Source of the DNA: Cricetomys ansorgei
Lineage: Eukaryota; Chordata; Mammalia; Rodentia; Nesomyidae
Direction of reading: 5' to 3'
NCBI GenBank assembly: GCA_026225945.1
Contig: JAMJFZ010001074.1
Span: 3,991,001 to 4,055,000 of the forward strand
Length of the DNA stretch: 64,000 nucleotides
Every line of letters starts with the position of its first letter. The stretch's first letter is position 1. The notes beneath the pieces were generated by a model. It saw nothing but the letters and a program-made list of their open reading frames with translations. It was not told the DNA's origin and made no database searches. This document shows positions 25,513 to 36,649 of the stretch, in pieces. The position numbers and the translations under genes were made by a program.

Positions 25513-25755
25513 TGTGTCATAGAGTGGCTGAGACAGCAGTAGTTCTCAGAAGGCTAAGGCCGATGCCTTCTAGGTTCCGGATAGCAGTTTAAACGTTCTA
25601 GATTGTATGAAGACTGAAGCCTTTCAGTTCAAGGCTTAAGTGTAGATTGTAAAATGGACAAAGTGCTCCAGAGCTCCTGGGCTCCAGGCTTAGAACAGTG
25701 ATTTAATTAGGAAAGGAATAAATGTCCTTTGCCCTGAATCTCCAACTACAGTTAT

Positions 25756-26240
25756 AATACTACTGTTTTTGGTATGACTAAAAGAGAGAAAAGCTACTAC
25801 ATTTCTTCCTGAAAGGTACAATTTGGGGATTTATAGTTAACTATCAGTTACCATCCAGAAGACAGTGTGGAAAAATCTATAAAATCTATTATTCTTTAGT
25901 GACCTTCTCTGTTACAAGGAATACTGTGTGATGGTTTGAAACTTAGTTTACAAAACAACCATACTGTCAGAATACATCAGTATCAGCAAGAATGTTTCTA
26001 AAAGTGCAGTTCTATGAAAAAACTGTGCTAAAAAGCATGATTTAAGGATATGTAAACTAAATACATGTAAACTAAATACATAAACCTGTATAATACTGAA
26101 TTGGAACATTCCTGAGGATCATTCTGAATATCAGTTAATCATGAACTGCCTGATACTCTAAACTTAACATTTGCTGATGTTAAGGAAAAGATCAATGATT
26201 AAAAGCTGCTATTAATTAAATAACATACATTTAATGTGTC
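25756..26240. other. Unassigned DNA
   Basis: Nothing recognised. A short local duplication 'catgtaaactaaataca' type is visible near 26050-26085. Confidence 0.4.
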
Positions 26241-26245
26241 TAGTC

Positions 26246-26466
26246 CCAGGAGCAGGAGAGATGGATCAGTGGTTAAAAGTATGTACTGCAATTTCAGAGG
26301 ACTCACGTTCACTTTCCAGTACCTTCACCTTGCAGTCCCCAACCCATCTTTAGCTCCAACTCCAGGGGTTCCCAGCAGATCTAGCCAGTGTGGGCAATTG
26401 CAGTCACACACACATATCCATATACAGATGAACACATACACATGTAAATGAAAATGAATCTTTGAA
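26246..26466 (+). mobile_element. B2/B3-type SINE
   Basis: 'ggagagatggatcagtggtt' and 'aaaagtatgtactgcaattt' form the tRNA-like promoter head. The element closes with 'cacacacatatccatataca' and an A-rich tail. The middle is diverged, so B2 versus B3 is not settled. Confidence 0.85.
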
Positions 26467-26485
26467 AAAAGTTAAATACCAGTGG

Positions 26486-26592
26486 ATATGTATATAATAT
26501 ATATGATATATATACACAAATATGTGTATATAGATACATATTTATACATATATGTATATAGATACACACATAAGTGTCTAAATATATATAAT
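26486..26592. repeat. AT-rich simple repeat
   Basis: Imperfect TA/TATG/TACA repeats starting directly after the SINE tail. They probably grew from that tail. Confidence 0.85.
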
Positions 26593-26599
26593 GCACATG

Positions 26600-28560
26600 T
26601 GTGAGTTACATTTATCTTTCAAATGCCACCTTACCTATGTAGACATGTTTGTCAGGGAAAACAAATTATGAGCTATTGATATATGATAGATGGTAAGCTT
26701 TTCTGGAGAAAAGGCATGCAGCATGCACCAGGTGTCGGGAGACTTTCATCCTTCAAGTGTAGCAATATGTAGTATTATGTACTTGGTATGCAATAAAGAG
26801 CCAGTTGAATGAACCAGAACAGTTTGTCTTTACATTGTTCTAAACTTACTGTTGCTCTGGAGCCCAGAGACAAAAAAAATATTTATTAGTGGAAACTAAA
26901 AATCAAGTTTGTGTCAAACTAATGCTTCGATGTGGTGGCAAACAAGCTGATGTGTAGTTACCAAGCCATTTGAGGCTACTTGATATGCGTTACTACACTG
27001 CTGGTGAACGCTGCTGCCTTCAACATGGGTTTAAGGAAGGAAAGTGATATACTGTGGACAGCCTCAGATAGAAAGCCTTTAAAGGAAAACTGTCAGGGTG
27101 ACTATTCTGTCACTGGCATGAAGGATCCAGTAGCACACTGATCAATTTCGTTGCCAGTACCCTATATGGAAATGGAGAGACAAGGAGAGCACAGTATTAA
27201 AAATATATTACAAATGTGCCCTCCTCTTAACCTGTTTGAAGATTATTGGTGGCAGCCAGAACCTCACTATATGAAATTCCATGAGAATATTTCCCACAGA
27301 TTGACCTGGGGGATGAAACTCTCATTCTGTATCTTTAAATTTTTGGCTTTAGCTTTAGGCTTACAGTGAACTCTATAGTCAGGCTGCATAAATATTCTTG
27401 AGTCCTTCTTTGTATGCCAAGTGCTCCTGAGAATAGCACAGGCAGTAGATTGCAGTTAAGAATTTTAAATATGTTTTTAATTCTATGGTTATCATGTGTT
27501 TTTGTATTTTAACACATACACACGCACACACACACACACACATACACACACTCACATGTCTGTGTTTTAGTTCACAGATATCCTCCCTTTTATATTTTTT
27601 ATAATAGATATATTAAGAAGAAATAACATCCACTCCTCATTTAAAAGTAAAAGAGATAGATGTCCACATGAAAGCACAGAAGATTTATTAGAGGAAAACA
27701 GAATAAATAAAATACTCTCCAAAGCATAAAAGACGATTCAGCAATAAATCTTGCAGTACAGGCTGATATACCATGCTTCAGGTCTTATCAAGCCACATTG
27801 AAGGAATTCAGCAGGCAGCCACAGTCTGAAGCAAGACTGCATTTCACACAGAGTGTGCCTTCTTTTCTATTTAATGCTACACCAGAGACCCTCCACACGA
27901 CGAATTTAGCTGGCTTCTTTATTTACAGAAACCTTGATTGTACTTTTTGCCTACTTTACAACGTACTCGGTTAAAAAGGGTAATAGCACACACAGACTAC
28001 TATAGGGATTGTTCCTTTCAGGGGATTCAGATGTATTCCTTCCTCTGTGCATGCTTTTATTTATTTCTTTTTCTTTTGCCCTCATCAAATAGTGCACTGC
28101 ACTTCAGGTTATAATCAATTAAACCCATTCTCAGCTGTTCAGCATTCTGGGTTCCCAATGGAGCAGCCTGTACACGCTTGATCTCCACACTAGGGTATTG
28201 AGAATGAACATCTGGGAACTCTGCCCATCCTTCAGCCGTGCAGTTCAGCCATGCTGGTCCAGAAGGTTAATGAAGGCTAGAAGGAGCTATCACATGGTTT
28301 AGAGTGTACTGTCAGTATTTGTCTGAAAATGCCCCTACATTTAGATGACTAAGACCAAAATGTAATGGCAGTGATAAAAAATGAATGTAGCCAGTAACAC
28401 CAAGCACAGAGCCTTTTTGTTTGGTGATGGTTTGTGTAACACTGTTAAAGGAATGAGTGTCTGCATGGGTTTATAATGGCAAAAAATCTATTAAATAAAG
28501 CTTATATTTATTCAGTTGGCTTATTTATATAAGGTATATGTAGCATCCTAATTTCTAAAG
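26600..28560. other. Unassigned DNA with one (CA)n
   Basis: No interspersed repeat recognised. The part at 27740-28260 is unique-looking with normal base composition. A (CA)n run lies at 27512-27556. No open frame above 80 codons. Confidence 0.4.
27512..27556 (+). repeat. (CA)n microsatellite, imperfect
   Basis: CA repeats interrupted by CG, TA and CT units. Confidence 0.92.
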
Positions 28561-28580
28561 AAAATGTTAATTTAATGTTT

Positions 28581-28742
28581 TGCTTTGATTTATTTTCAGA
28601 CAGGGTTTCTCTGTAGTAACTCTGGCTGTCCTGGAACTCACTCTGTAGAACAGGCTAGCCTTGAACTCACAGACATCCACCTGCCTCTTCCTCCCTAATG
28701 CTGGGATGACAGGCCTGCACAACCACCACCCTGCTATTTTTT
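28581..28742 (-). mobile_element. B1 SINE with target-site duplication
   Basis: Minus-strand B1 ('cagacagggtttctctgtag', 'ctgtcctggaactcactctg', 'atgctgggatgacaggcctg'). The 14-mer ttaatttaatgttt (28567-28580) recurs as ttaatttaatcttt (28743-28756), a target-site duplication with one mismatch. Confidence 0.95.
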
Positions 28743-28759
28743 TTAATTTAATCTTTAAT

Positions 28760-29300
28760 ACAAGGCTTAACACTTATTTATGTGGGATTTGTAAAACGAT
28801 TTTAAAAGGATACCCTTTTAAGCATTTGATTTCTCAAATTCTTGATCATATCTATAGCGTAATTACATACTGTCATTAGCACAATTGTGAGAGGAGTGAA
28901 AACATTCACAGTTTGTATATTTGCAATACTAAATGTGTATGTCTGACCAATATTTCTTTCAAAACAGTGACTAAATTTGTCTTAAGAATCAAGCTTGAAT
29001 TTTGAGGTCAACAAAATTATACAAGCAAACTAAGTATCTGGGATTCAAATACAAAAATGTCTGAGTTATAGGAGTACATGTACAAAGGTATTAGCTTGCA
29101 TGGTAATATAGGAAAATGAAGCAAATCCTTGAATGTAGACACACTGCTTGATGCAACCTTTAATTGTGAATTCTCTTCTAACTTGACTGGTAAGCAGTCT
29201 TTGACACTGTGTGGCTCTGCTTAGCCTGGGAAATTCTTTATTGGATGCCACAAATTTCACCCTGGTTTCTCACATACTTCTTTGGCCATTGCTCCTTTGT
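28760..29300. other. Unassigned DNA
   Basis: No repeat or coding signature recognised. Confidence 0.4.
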
Positions 29301-29317
29301 GTGATTTTCGTCTTGAT

Positions 29318-29463
29318 TTTTTTTTTCTACTGCTTTGTTTTACAGGTTCTTGGGATGTACCTCAGGCTTTACCTGTAGGTTGAGGTCCACCCTAAGCTGG
29401 CTGTGAACTCATAGTTGCTCGCACTCCAAGTGCTAGGATTACAGGCATGAACTACCATGCTCC
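29318..29463 (-). mobile_element. Old B1/PB1-like SINE
   Basis: 'ccaagtgctaggattacagg' followed by 'catgaactaccatgc' is the 7SL-derived head seen on the minus strand. The rest ('gttgaggtccaccctaagct') is heavily diverged, so this is an old B1 or proto-B1 monomer. Confidence 0.65.
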
Positions 29464-29671
29464 AATTCATTCTAACTTGCTTTCAATCTATGTTCACCCC
29501 AACCATAATCTCAGCCTCTTATCTATAAATACTTTTCATTGAACCATGATTCAATCTTTTAATGTCATTTGATGTACCCCCTAAAACTCTAGAATTTTAA
29601 AGTCATGTGGATAACTGATTTCTATCTCACATTTAACATGTTGAATTTCGTGAGATTTTCCTAGACCTTCA

Positions 29672-29838
29672 TTTTTTTTTTTTTTTTTTTTTTTTGAGAC
29701 AGGGTTTCTCTGTTGTAGCTCCAGCTGTCCTGGAACTCACTCTGTAGAAACTCTTTGAGTTTCTCAGACTCAAAGAAACCCAAATGCCTCTGCCTCCTGG
29801 GTGCTGGAATTAAAGGTGTGAGACATCACCACCCAGCC
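29672..29838 (-). mobile_element. B1 SINE with replaced centre
   Basis: A long T run (29672-29695) is the reverse of the poly(A) tail. It is followed by 'gagacagggtttctctgttg' and 'gtcctggaactcactctgta'. Where B1 normally reads 'gaccaggctggcctcgaact', this copy has a short hairpin (tctttgagt/actcaaaga, about 29752-29776). The B1 then resumes with 'gcctctgcctcctgggtgct'. Confidence 0.92.
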
Positions 29839-29849
29839 CAGATCTATTT

Positions 29850-30285
29850 TTCCTGCTGCCTTTCTTATCTTATGTCAGCTATGATTATAGAGTCCCTCAT
29901 GCCAAACCATAAGAGGCATTCATGACGCAGTCCTCTCTTCCATGTCTGCATCCTGAGTGCAGTTCCTGTTGGCTGTACCTTCAAAACACATTCAAAGAAT
30001 GACTGGGTCTTACCCTTGCATACCAAACATAAAAATTGAATCCATAATTTTATAATTCTCCTTTGCCTTGACTATTGCACTAACTATTTTATCTAGCTTG
30101 CTTTTTACTCATGACTGAATATATTCTCAATATACAAGGCACACTGATCTTGATGAACACATCATAAGTTATCTTATTGCTTACAATTCTTAGCGTAAGG
30201 ATGTTATTTTTTTTTTTTATCTAACAATGATGTTAATTTTAACAAGGATGTAGCACAGGCCCTGTCTGACTTTACTATATACAAG
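29850..30285. other. Unassigned DNA
   Basis: No repeat family recognised. A T run lies at 30208-30220. Confidence 0.35.
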
Positions 30286-30289
30286 CATC

Positions 30290-30690
30290 ATGTAAGCTAA
30301 CCTAGACTCACACCAACCATACTACAGTGGCTTCCCATATCCTGTCACCTCTACCTCCTTTCTCCACTCTTGTCTCTGTCACTCAGTTTACCATAGCCCA
30401 TAGGCACCTAGATACCTCCCACATGTTCACATCAGGATCATTCTACCTAAACTGTGTCTCCCTCCACGTTCTTGGCTTACTCTTATTCAAAGAATGAGAG
30501 GATCTTGCATCTCAGTCTCGTTCATTTCTTTGTGCATGCATTCCTTCTCCAGGAAGGACCTGATGACTACAACATTTAAAATCTTAGCTCTCTGTGCTCC
30601 CACTTTACGATGCTTCTTTCATCAGTTCCCGAAGTATCACATTATCATGTGTTTTACTTAAATATTATGTATTGGTCATTTTTTCATACT
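30290..30690 (+). mobile_element. L2 LINE 3' end, ancient
   Basis: The ordering of 'tggcttcccatatcctgtca', 'tctgtcactcagtttacc', 'ttctccaggaaggacctgat', 'ctctctgtgctcccacttt' and 'atcacattatcatgtgtttt' follows the L2 3' UTR ('cctccaggaagccttccctgat..gtgctcccat..tatcacattgta'). It is diverged but collinear. Confidence 0.6.
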
Positions 30691-31019
30691 AGTGTGAATC
30701 CCCACAACTCCCCTTCTTTTTCTCTTCTCCTGATTCTAATTTAATTCATCAGATATTCTAGATTCTAGAATCATTTTTATGAAGACTCAAAGTAGTATGT
30801 GAGGGAAAGAAAGAATGAGATAGAAGAAACATTCTCAAATGTTTTACAGATGAAGATTCCAGATGGAACTGTGAGCAAAATGGCTACCTTGTCAAAGATT
30901 GTTTTTCTGCTATTGATATTTCTAAGCAATCACTAACCTCCAAGTTTCCTCTCTCTAAGTTTCCAAATTGAGTTGCAAATATAATAAAGAGAAGAAAACA
31001 AATGGATAAGAATAAGTTC

Positions 31020-31169
31020 GTTCTAGGCAGTGGTGGTGTATACTTCTAATCCCAGCACTTGTGACGCAGAGGCAGGCAGATCTCTGTTAGTTCAAGGCCA
31101 GCCTTGTCTACAGTGAGAGTTCCAGGACAGCCAGAGTTGCAACAGAGAAACCTTGTCTCAGAAAAAAAA
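31020..31169 (+). mobile_element. B1 SINE with target-site duplication
   Basis: Plus-strand B1: 'taatcccagcacttgtgacg', 'gcagaggcaggcagatctct', 'agttcaaggccagccttgtc' and an A-rich tail. The 12-mer aagaataagttc (31008-31019) recurs as aagaatcagttc (31170-31181), with one mismatch. Confidence 0.95.
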
Positions 31170-31184
31170 AAGAATCAGTTCATA

Positions 31185-32315
31185 ATTTAGTTTGTCTCTT
31201 AGGTTTAAATCCACATATGTATTATTATTCTATTACAAAGATTTTTTTAAAATAATTACAGCATTTCCCTTCTTTTAAATCAATAAAAGACTGTCATCAG
31301 AGATGCTTGAGTGTTATTTACCATTCTTTCTTAGAGAACACAGGCTTCCACTTGCTCATTTTGGGGAGACTTTCCACCTTTGACTTCCTATTCATTCAGT
31401 TTTATCCTTCTCAGTTCATTCTCATAATTTGCATGCATGCTCAAATTCTTACATATACTTCCTGATTTATTATTCACTCACTACTTCACTCCTTAAAATT
31501 GTCTTTCTTCAATTCTTCCTCGCAAAAGTACACACTAACTAGCTCTTGTTTGGGAGTTTAGAGGGTGTTTCTCAGGCTTTATTTTTTACAATTTTTGGTC
31601 AACATTGAAATAGATGCTCTTTGATACTTCTCCTTCCTCGGTGTTCTTGTTGTTATGCAAATCTTATTAAGTGAGTTTCATAATCTTCCATTAAGGTTAC
31701 TGAAAGTCAGTACTAAGTGAAATCATGTTAATGTTCTTGCCCCTATTATAAGGAATAAAAAGCATGTTCTTTGTGCTTTTTAGATAACTCATGTATATGA
31801 TGTCTCAACAATTGAGGTATTCTGCTGGAACAAAGCACTGATTTTCCAAGCCAGGATTGTTGACTCTTAAGAGATCCTAAGTTCCTTCTTCTCCAATAAC
31901 TTCCCAACCAAAAATCCCTCACTGATTTTTGTGAGGCATACCAATACTAGGCTGCCTAATTATGGACTATAACACACACTGCATTGTCTATTGTCAGAGA
32001 TATCCCAAACTCAGAGTTCCTCATTATATCAGTTGAGACCTCTTCTATGTCTCTCTCTGTTGCAGTGTACCCACCATCTATAATATAGAGTGGCAGAATG
32101 CATCACCCCAAAATATCATAGTGCATGAGGCTCATTTTTAGTTAAGAATATTTGATAAATAACGAACGAAAAAGGCTCATTCTCATATTTTATTACCTAT
32201 GGAATAAGAAAAAAAAAACGAAGCATTCTTAGCAGCAGCAAAGGAAGCTGAGGCTAAGTATCATCTGTATACACATACTTTGTTAAAACATCTCCCACAG
32301 CATTGTTCATATTGG
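31185..32315. other. Unassigned DNA
   Basis: About 1.1 kb with no recognised repeat, RNA or coding sequence on either strand. Confidence 0.4.
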
Positions 32316-32319
32316 TTAT

Positions 32320-33600
32320 TATCTTAGGTTCGTCACCCATCACTGTGATAAAATACACTGAACATAGCAATTTAGGGAAGAAAGGGTTCCTTTAGGCTCA
32401 CAGTTCTAGGTTATAGCGCATCACTGCAGTTGAGTCTTCATGAGAGTAGCTTGAGGGAGTTGGTCATATCACATGTATTGTCATAAACAGGAGCAATGAA
32501 CGGATGTATGCTAGTACTCAGTTTCTTTTCTCAAACATTATACAACTAAGGATTCCCTGCCTAGGGAATGCTGGCAGCCTTAGTGGAAGCAACTTCCCAT
32601 ATCATCTAAGGCGATCATGGTAATTTGTAGTTGGAGATATAAATATGGTTGTTGATTCACCCAGATGTAGATGTTGATTCAGGAAGAAGACAGTTTTTTC
32701 TGTTGTCTAATTAAGTCACTGGTTCTAGCCTAGAGTCCTGGAGCCTTACAGTGTTTTGTCCCCTTTACAATCTAGCCATAATCCTTGAACTGGAAGGCTT
32801 TAGCCTTCATACAATCTAGAACATTTAAACTGCTAGCCCAAACCTAGAAGGCTTCAGTCTTAGCCTTTTGAGACCTAGTACTGTTTGAGCCATTCTGATT
32901 AGCTCCTTCTGAACTCTGATTCTTCTGATTCAACTCACTTTCTGTTCTGGGTTTCTTCTGTCGAGCTCTGCTGTGACTCTTGTGACTCTATGTCTCTCCC
33001 TGAGCTCTCACTGCTCCATTCTACCTCTTTAACTGATTGCTTCAAAGAACTCCTCTGTAACTCACTCCAGCCTCAGCTTCCATAATTTCTCTGTAATTGA
33101 CTCTTCAACTGACTAACTGACCCTAACTCCTCTGTAACTCCATTTAACTGAACTGAAACCCTGCTTTTTCTTGTGAAAGTTGGGCATATCCTTACTCTGC
33201 TAACTCTTCCTCTAATTAGTCACAATGTCTGCCATTCACTCTGACTCATCTCAGATTTCACTTCCTATGTGATACTGACACTCTTTGAGATCTGTTTCCT
33301 GTGTCTGCTTCCACTGTATTTTTCTAGGGATTAAAGGCATGGACTACCACTGCTTTCTGAATACTGAATTAAAGGTATGTTTATATTCCATCCAGATCAC
33401 ATAGGCCTCTGAATGTAGTCCCTGGAATGCAGACCTTAGTTTTCACACAGGAATATTCCTATACAATAATTTTTGTATATTCCTATACAATAATCATAGA
33501 CATGCCTGCAAGCCAACCTAATCCAAAAAATGTATCATTGATATTCTCTTTGCAGGTGATTCTAGATTGTATTAACTATTAAAGCTAACCATCAACCTTA
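32320..33600 (-). repeat. Rodent LTR-like repeat, split by LTR copy 2
   Basis: The left part (32320-32625: 'catcactgtgataaaataca', 'agggaagaaagggttcc', 'gctcacagttctaggttata') and the right part (33466-33600: 'catagacatgcctgcaagcc', 'ggtgattctagattgtatta') are collinear pieces of one common murid repeat read on the minus strand. They are separated by the LTR element at 32626-33465. The family is the same as at 16.8 and 53.6 kb; its name is uncertain. Confidence 0.7.
32626..33465 (-). mobile_element. Solitary LTR-like element, copy 2
   Basis: The reverse complement aligns with copy 1 through the TG start ('tgtataggaata'), 'ctaaggtctgcattcc', 'agaggaagagttagcagagt', 'agcagtttaaatgttctag' and the end 'atctccaactaca'. 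It is shorter because it lacks the TG minisatellite. It contains a doubled B1-like phrase (two 'cctttaat' blocks in 33316-33380). The flanks gtaat and ataat are a near-match, but one extra base stands at the left junction, so the duplication is not clean. Confidence 0.75.
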
Positions 33601-33604
33601 TTAT

Positions 33605-33815
33605 CTTACTTACTGTAAAATATTTAATTATAATTGTTAAAGGCTATTAAATTAGAAATCAAGAGGATTTGCTGTAATGCTTCCATGCCTTTGTGTGTCA
33701 CGAACTTAACATTTCTCCATCTTTCTTCTCCCTCCACTTGAACTCTTACCTGTACATCCCTTCTAATGCCTTAGAAATACTTATTTTATTTTCAAATTTT
33801 CTTTTTTGTTTCGAT
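33605..33815. other. Unassigned DNA
   Basis: No repeat recognised in this short AT-rich gap. Confidence 0.35.
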
Positions 33816-33819
33816 ATAT

Positions 33820-33971
33820 GATAGAAAACGTGTAATATTTCTTTTTTTATGTCTGGCTTATCTCAGTCAATATGTCTGCTGGTTCCATACATTCCACTGC
33901 AAATAATAGCAATTAATTCTTCCTTGTAACTGAACAAAAGGGCATCATGTGCATGTTTCATATATATCATA

Positions 33972-34031
<60 letters not shown>

Positions 34032-34140
34032 GGCCATCTATTCTTTATTCATTCATCCCTCTGTTGATGGGTACTTGTTTAAGTTTGATCTCTTACATTT
34101 ATTTTCCTAATCTTACATTTTAGTTACTGCATCTTTTTGT
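33820..34140 (-). mobile_element. Old L1 (L1M-type) fragment
   Basis: 'gtctggcttatctcagtcaa', 'ttccatacattccactgcaa' and, beyond an AT array, 'attcatccctctgttgatgg' match the L1 region 'gtctggcttctttcactcag..catccatgttg..catctgttgatgggcatttgg' on the minus strand. The (AT)n array expanded inside it. Confidence 0.7.
33957..34028 (+). repeat. (AT)n microsatellite
   Basis: About 70 bp of nearly pure AT repeats, with one ATC and one ATG interruption at the left side. It lies within the L1 fragment at the place where L1 copies read 'tatggatatac'. Confidence 0.97.
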
Positions 34141-34144
34141 CAAA

Positions 34145-35395
34145 TCTACTATCCTGCATAAATATTTAACTTTTGCCATTTCTTTGTGTCCTTTATTTTC
34201 TTGTGAGATATTCTATATCCTATCAAAATAAAATAAATATGCTTTTCTCCTGTAAATATACCTCATATCAACTTAATTCAGAGGCACAAGCAAAGACACA
34301 AAGAAAATGGAGGTAATGTTTCGCCTCTCCTACATTATTCCAAGTAACAAGTTTCAATTCTTGAACAGACAGCTATTGAACACTTACTAGCAACTCTGCA
34401 CTAAAAATACCATCCACAATGGAAAATTATAAATAGAAAGACAGATTCATATTATTATCTTCTTGACAAGCTTCTTTAAAATTTTAATATATGGGCCTAT
34501 CAAAAAGATACCAGGTACTATCTGCCTCACAGTGAGGTTATGTGTCATTTAGAATCATGTGAGTTACCCAGCAGGTGATGTAAGATTAAAAAGTACTAAA
34601 AGGAGAAAAGATATTATAGTTTATTTGTATTCTATTAAATCAAATAAGTCTTACCGTTTCTCCTTAATGAATTGATTTCCATTGTTTGCACAAGAATGCT
34701 GGCCTAGTAATATTGAGACATTTAACTATTTTGTAGCTATATTAATATACATATGCAGGTACATTGGCTCACTTGACTGCATGTAGAGAAAATATATAAC
34801 TAAGGGAACAATGAACCTTTTTAAGAGAGGTATTCTTGAATTAATGTTTTGAAAATAAAGGTATAATCTCTTTTTTAAAAATATATATTAAAAAGGAATC
34901 TTAATAGACATGATTTAGGGGAGTTTGGGGGAAATACAATTATGATCATACCATTTCTGTCTGTAGAACTGTTTTTTTTTTAAATTTTGTTTTCTAAAAG
35001 CAATAATATGTTTTAGTAAAACATTTAACTTGTCTTTTTGTCCAGTCTTACTCAAAAATCAATTTACTTCTTTTGATATATAATTATTTGGGCCAAATTT
35101 TATGTATTAATAGCCAAGGAATTTTCACTCATGGAATCATTTATCAAAAATATCAGTTCTTTGAATAGAATTTTTTGTGAAAGTAATTTTTAATTGTACA
35201 CTTATCCTAGAAATTAATTTTAATAATAAAAGGCATTTCCTCGACAGTATATTTCCATAATATGATGGAATATATAAATAAAAGACATTAAACTTAAACA
35301 AAATATATACAAATGGTGAGTCAGGTCTAATTTAAGGCAATATATATTTATTTTAAGATATATACATATATATGGTTTTAAGAAAGAAGTAATTT
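34145..35395. other. Unassigned very AT-rich DNA
   Basis: No repeat recognised. Includes homopolymer T/A runs near 34870-34990. Confidence 0.4.
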
Positions 35396-35399
35396 TAAG

Positions 35400-35437
35400 T
35401 TTATTATTATTATTATTACAATTTTCATTATTATTGT
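35400..35437 (+). repeat. (TTA)n microsatellite, imperfect
   Basis: TTA repeats with two interruptions, directly next to the tail of the following minus-strand B1. Confidence 0.9.
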
Positions 35438-35439
35438 TA

Positions 35440-35593
35440 TTAGGGTTTTTTTTCAACATAAGGTTACTCTGTTGTAACTCTGGCTGTCCTAGAATTCTCT
35501 CTGTAGACCAAGCTAGTCTCAAATTAACAGACATCTGCCTTGCCTCTGCCTCCAAGTGCTGGGATTAAAGGTGTGCACCACCACACCCAGCTA
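35440..35593 (-). mobile_element. B1 SINE
   Basis: Minus-strand B1: 'actctggctgtcctagaatt', 'ctctctgtagaccaagctag', 'aagtgctgggattaaaggtg' and 'ccaccacacccagcta'. The tail merges with the TTA repeat to its left. Confidence 0.95.
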
Positions 35594-35599
35594 AGAGGT

Positions 35600-36270
35600 G
35601 ATTTTAAAATATATATTAGTTGATATACAAAGCCATACATATTAAACACATGATGTAAAATATAAGAAGAAATGACATAACATGTTAAAAACACTGAATT
35701 ATATTTATTAGCCGACTTCAGTACATTCAAGCACATGCATGTTTAACACACCTTGTACTTAAGTAGACTAGACGGTTGCATATATTTGAAGTTACGGACA
35801 GAAATTCAATTCTTCATTCATATTAGTCACATATTCAGTGCTTGAAATCTTTGAGGAGAGTGGCTACCTCATCATTCATATTAAATATAGAGCAATGGAT
35901 ACTCACAGAATGTTCAAGTGTTCAGTGTTCAGTGTTCAAGAATGAAAATAAAATATTTAACAGACAAGAGGTATGCTGGTCTAGTTTGTTACTTATTTTA
36001 GTTATTTTGGAAATGTCTTTTATTAAAAAAATTTCTAAGATAATTTTACAACTAGAAATTACTTTCACAAAAGAATTCTTCTGAAAGTATTGATATGTTT
36101 GACAAATGATTCTATGCATGAAAATTCCTTGGTTATTTATATTTACATAAAATTTGACCCAAATAATTATATACCACAATTAAATTAATTTTGAGTAATA
36201 TTGCACAGAAAAACCAAGTTAAATGTTTTACTAAAATATCTTACTGCCATTAGAAATTAGAATAAAAACT
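35600..36270. other. Unassigned DNA
   Basis: Nothing recognised except a short direct repeat of 'gtgttca' at 35911-35938. Confidence 0.4.
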
Positions 36271-36274
36271 TAGG

Positions 36275-36645
36275 TCCATGGACAGAGATGTTATGATCAT
36301 AATTGCATCTCCCAGAATCCCAAAAAACATATTTATTACCAATCCCCAGAATCTCATGGTGAAACTCTATTTGGAGAGTCCTCAAACACTTAAGTGGATT
36401 TAGATGATATCTTCAGGCTCCTAACCTAATAGAACTGGTGCCATCAAAGAAAAGCAAGACATAGGTACATACAGGAAGAAAAAGGGAGAAGCCATCCATT
36501 TCCAAGCTGGAGAGACAGACTGAAGAAGCAAAGAACTGTGTTGAAACCTTGGTCTTGAAATTTCAGACCACAAAATTATGACAAAGAGGTATTTATTTTC
36601 ATGCCACCTATGAGATGGTACTTTGTTTGTAGGATCCCAGGGTAT
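36275..36645 (+). mobile_element. MLT1-type MaLR LTR
   Basis: Collinear with the MLT1 consensus as I know it: 'aattgcatctcccagaatcc', 'atctcatggtgaaactctat', 'gatttagatgatatcttcag', 'cctaacctaatagaactggt', 'ccttggtcttgaaatttcag' and 'ttcatgccacctatgagatg' with 'gtactttgtt'. It is a nearly full-length LTR, old and diverged. No retroviral coding sequence flanks it. Confidence 0.85.
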
Positions 36646-36649
36646 GGTA

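Larger units (their letters stand above)
24575..25750 (+). mobile_element. Solitary LTR-like element, copy 1
   Basis: It begins TG ('tgtagaggaatag') and ends CA ('tctccaactaca'), and has exact GTTAT 5-mers immediately outside (24570-24574 and 25751-25755), as expected for a 5-bp target-site duplication. AATAAA lies at 25717-25722 near the 3' end. A B1-like phrase 'cacacctttaatcc' sits at about 24660. It is homologous along its length to reverse-oriented copies at 32626-33465 and 50423-51421, sharing the block 'agcagtttaaa(c/t)gttctag' and others. A TG minisatellite of about 490 bp (25022-25512) interrupts it. No internal coding region is present, so it is most simply a solo LTR. A 5-bp duplication would fit an ERVL-like retrovirus. 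I cannot name the family. Confidence 0.78.

Noticed and set aside
24994..25520. His/Thr-rich open frames up to 169 codons
   Set aside because: They are translations of the TG minisatellite, open only because the repeat lacks stop codons.
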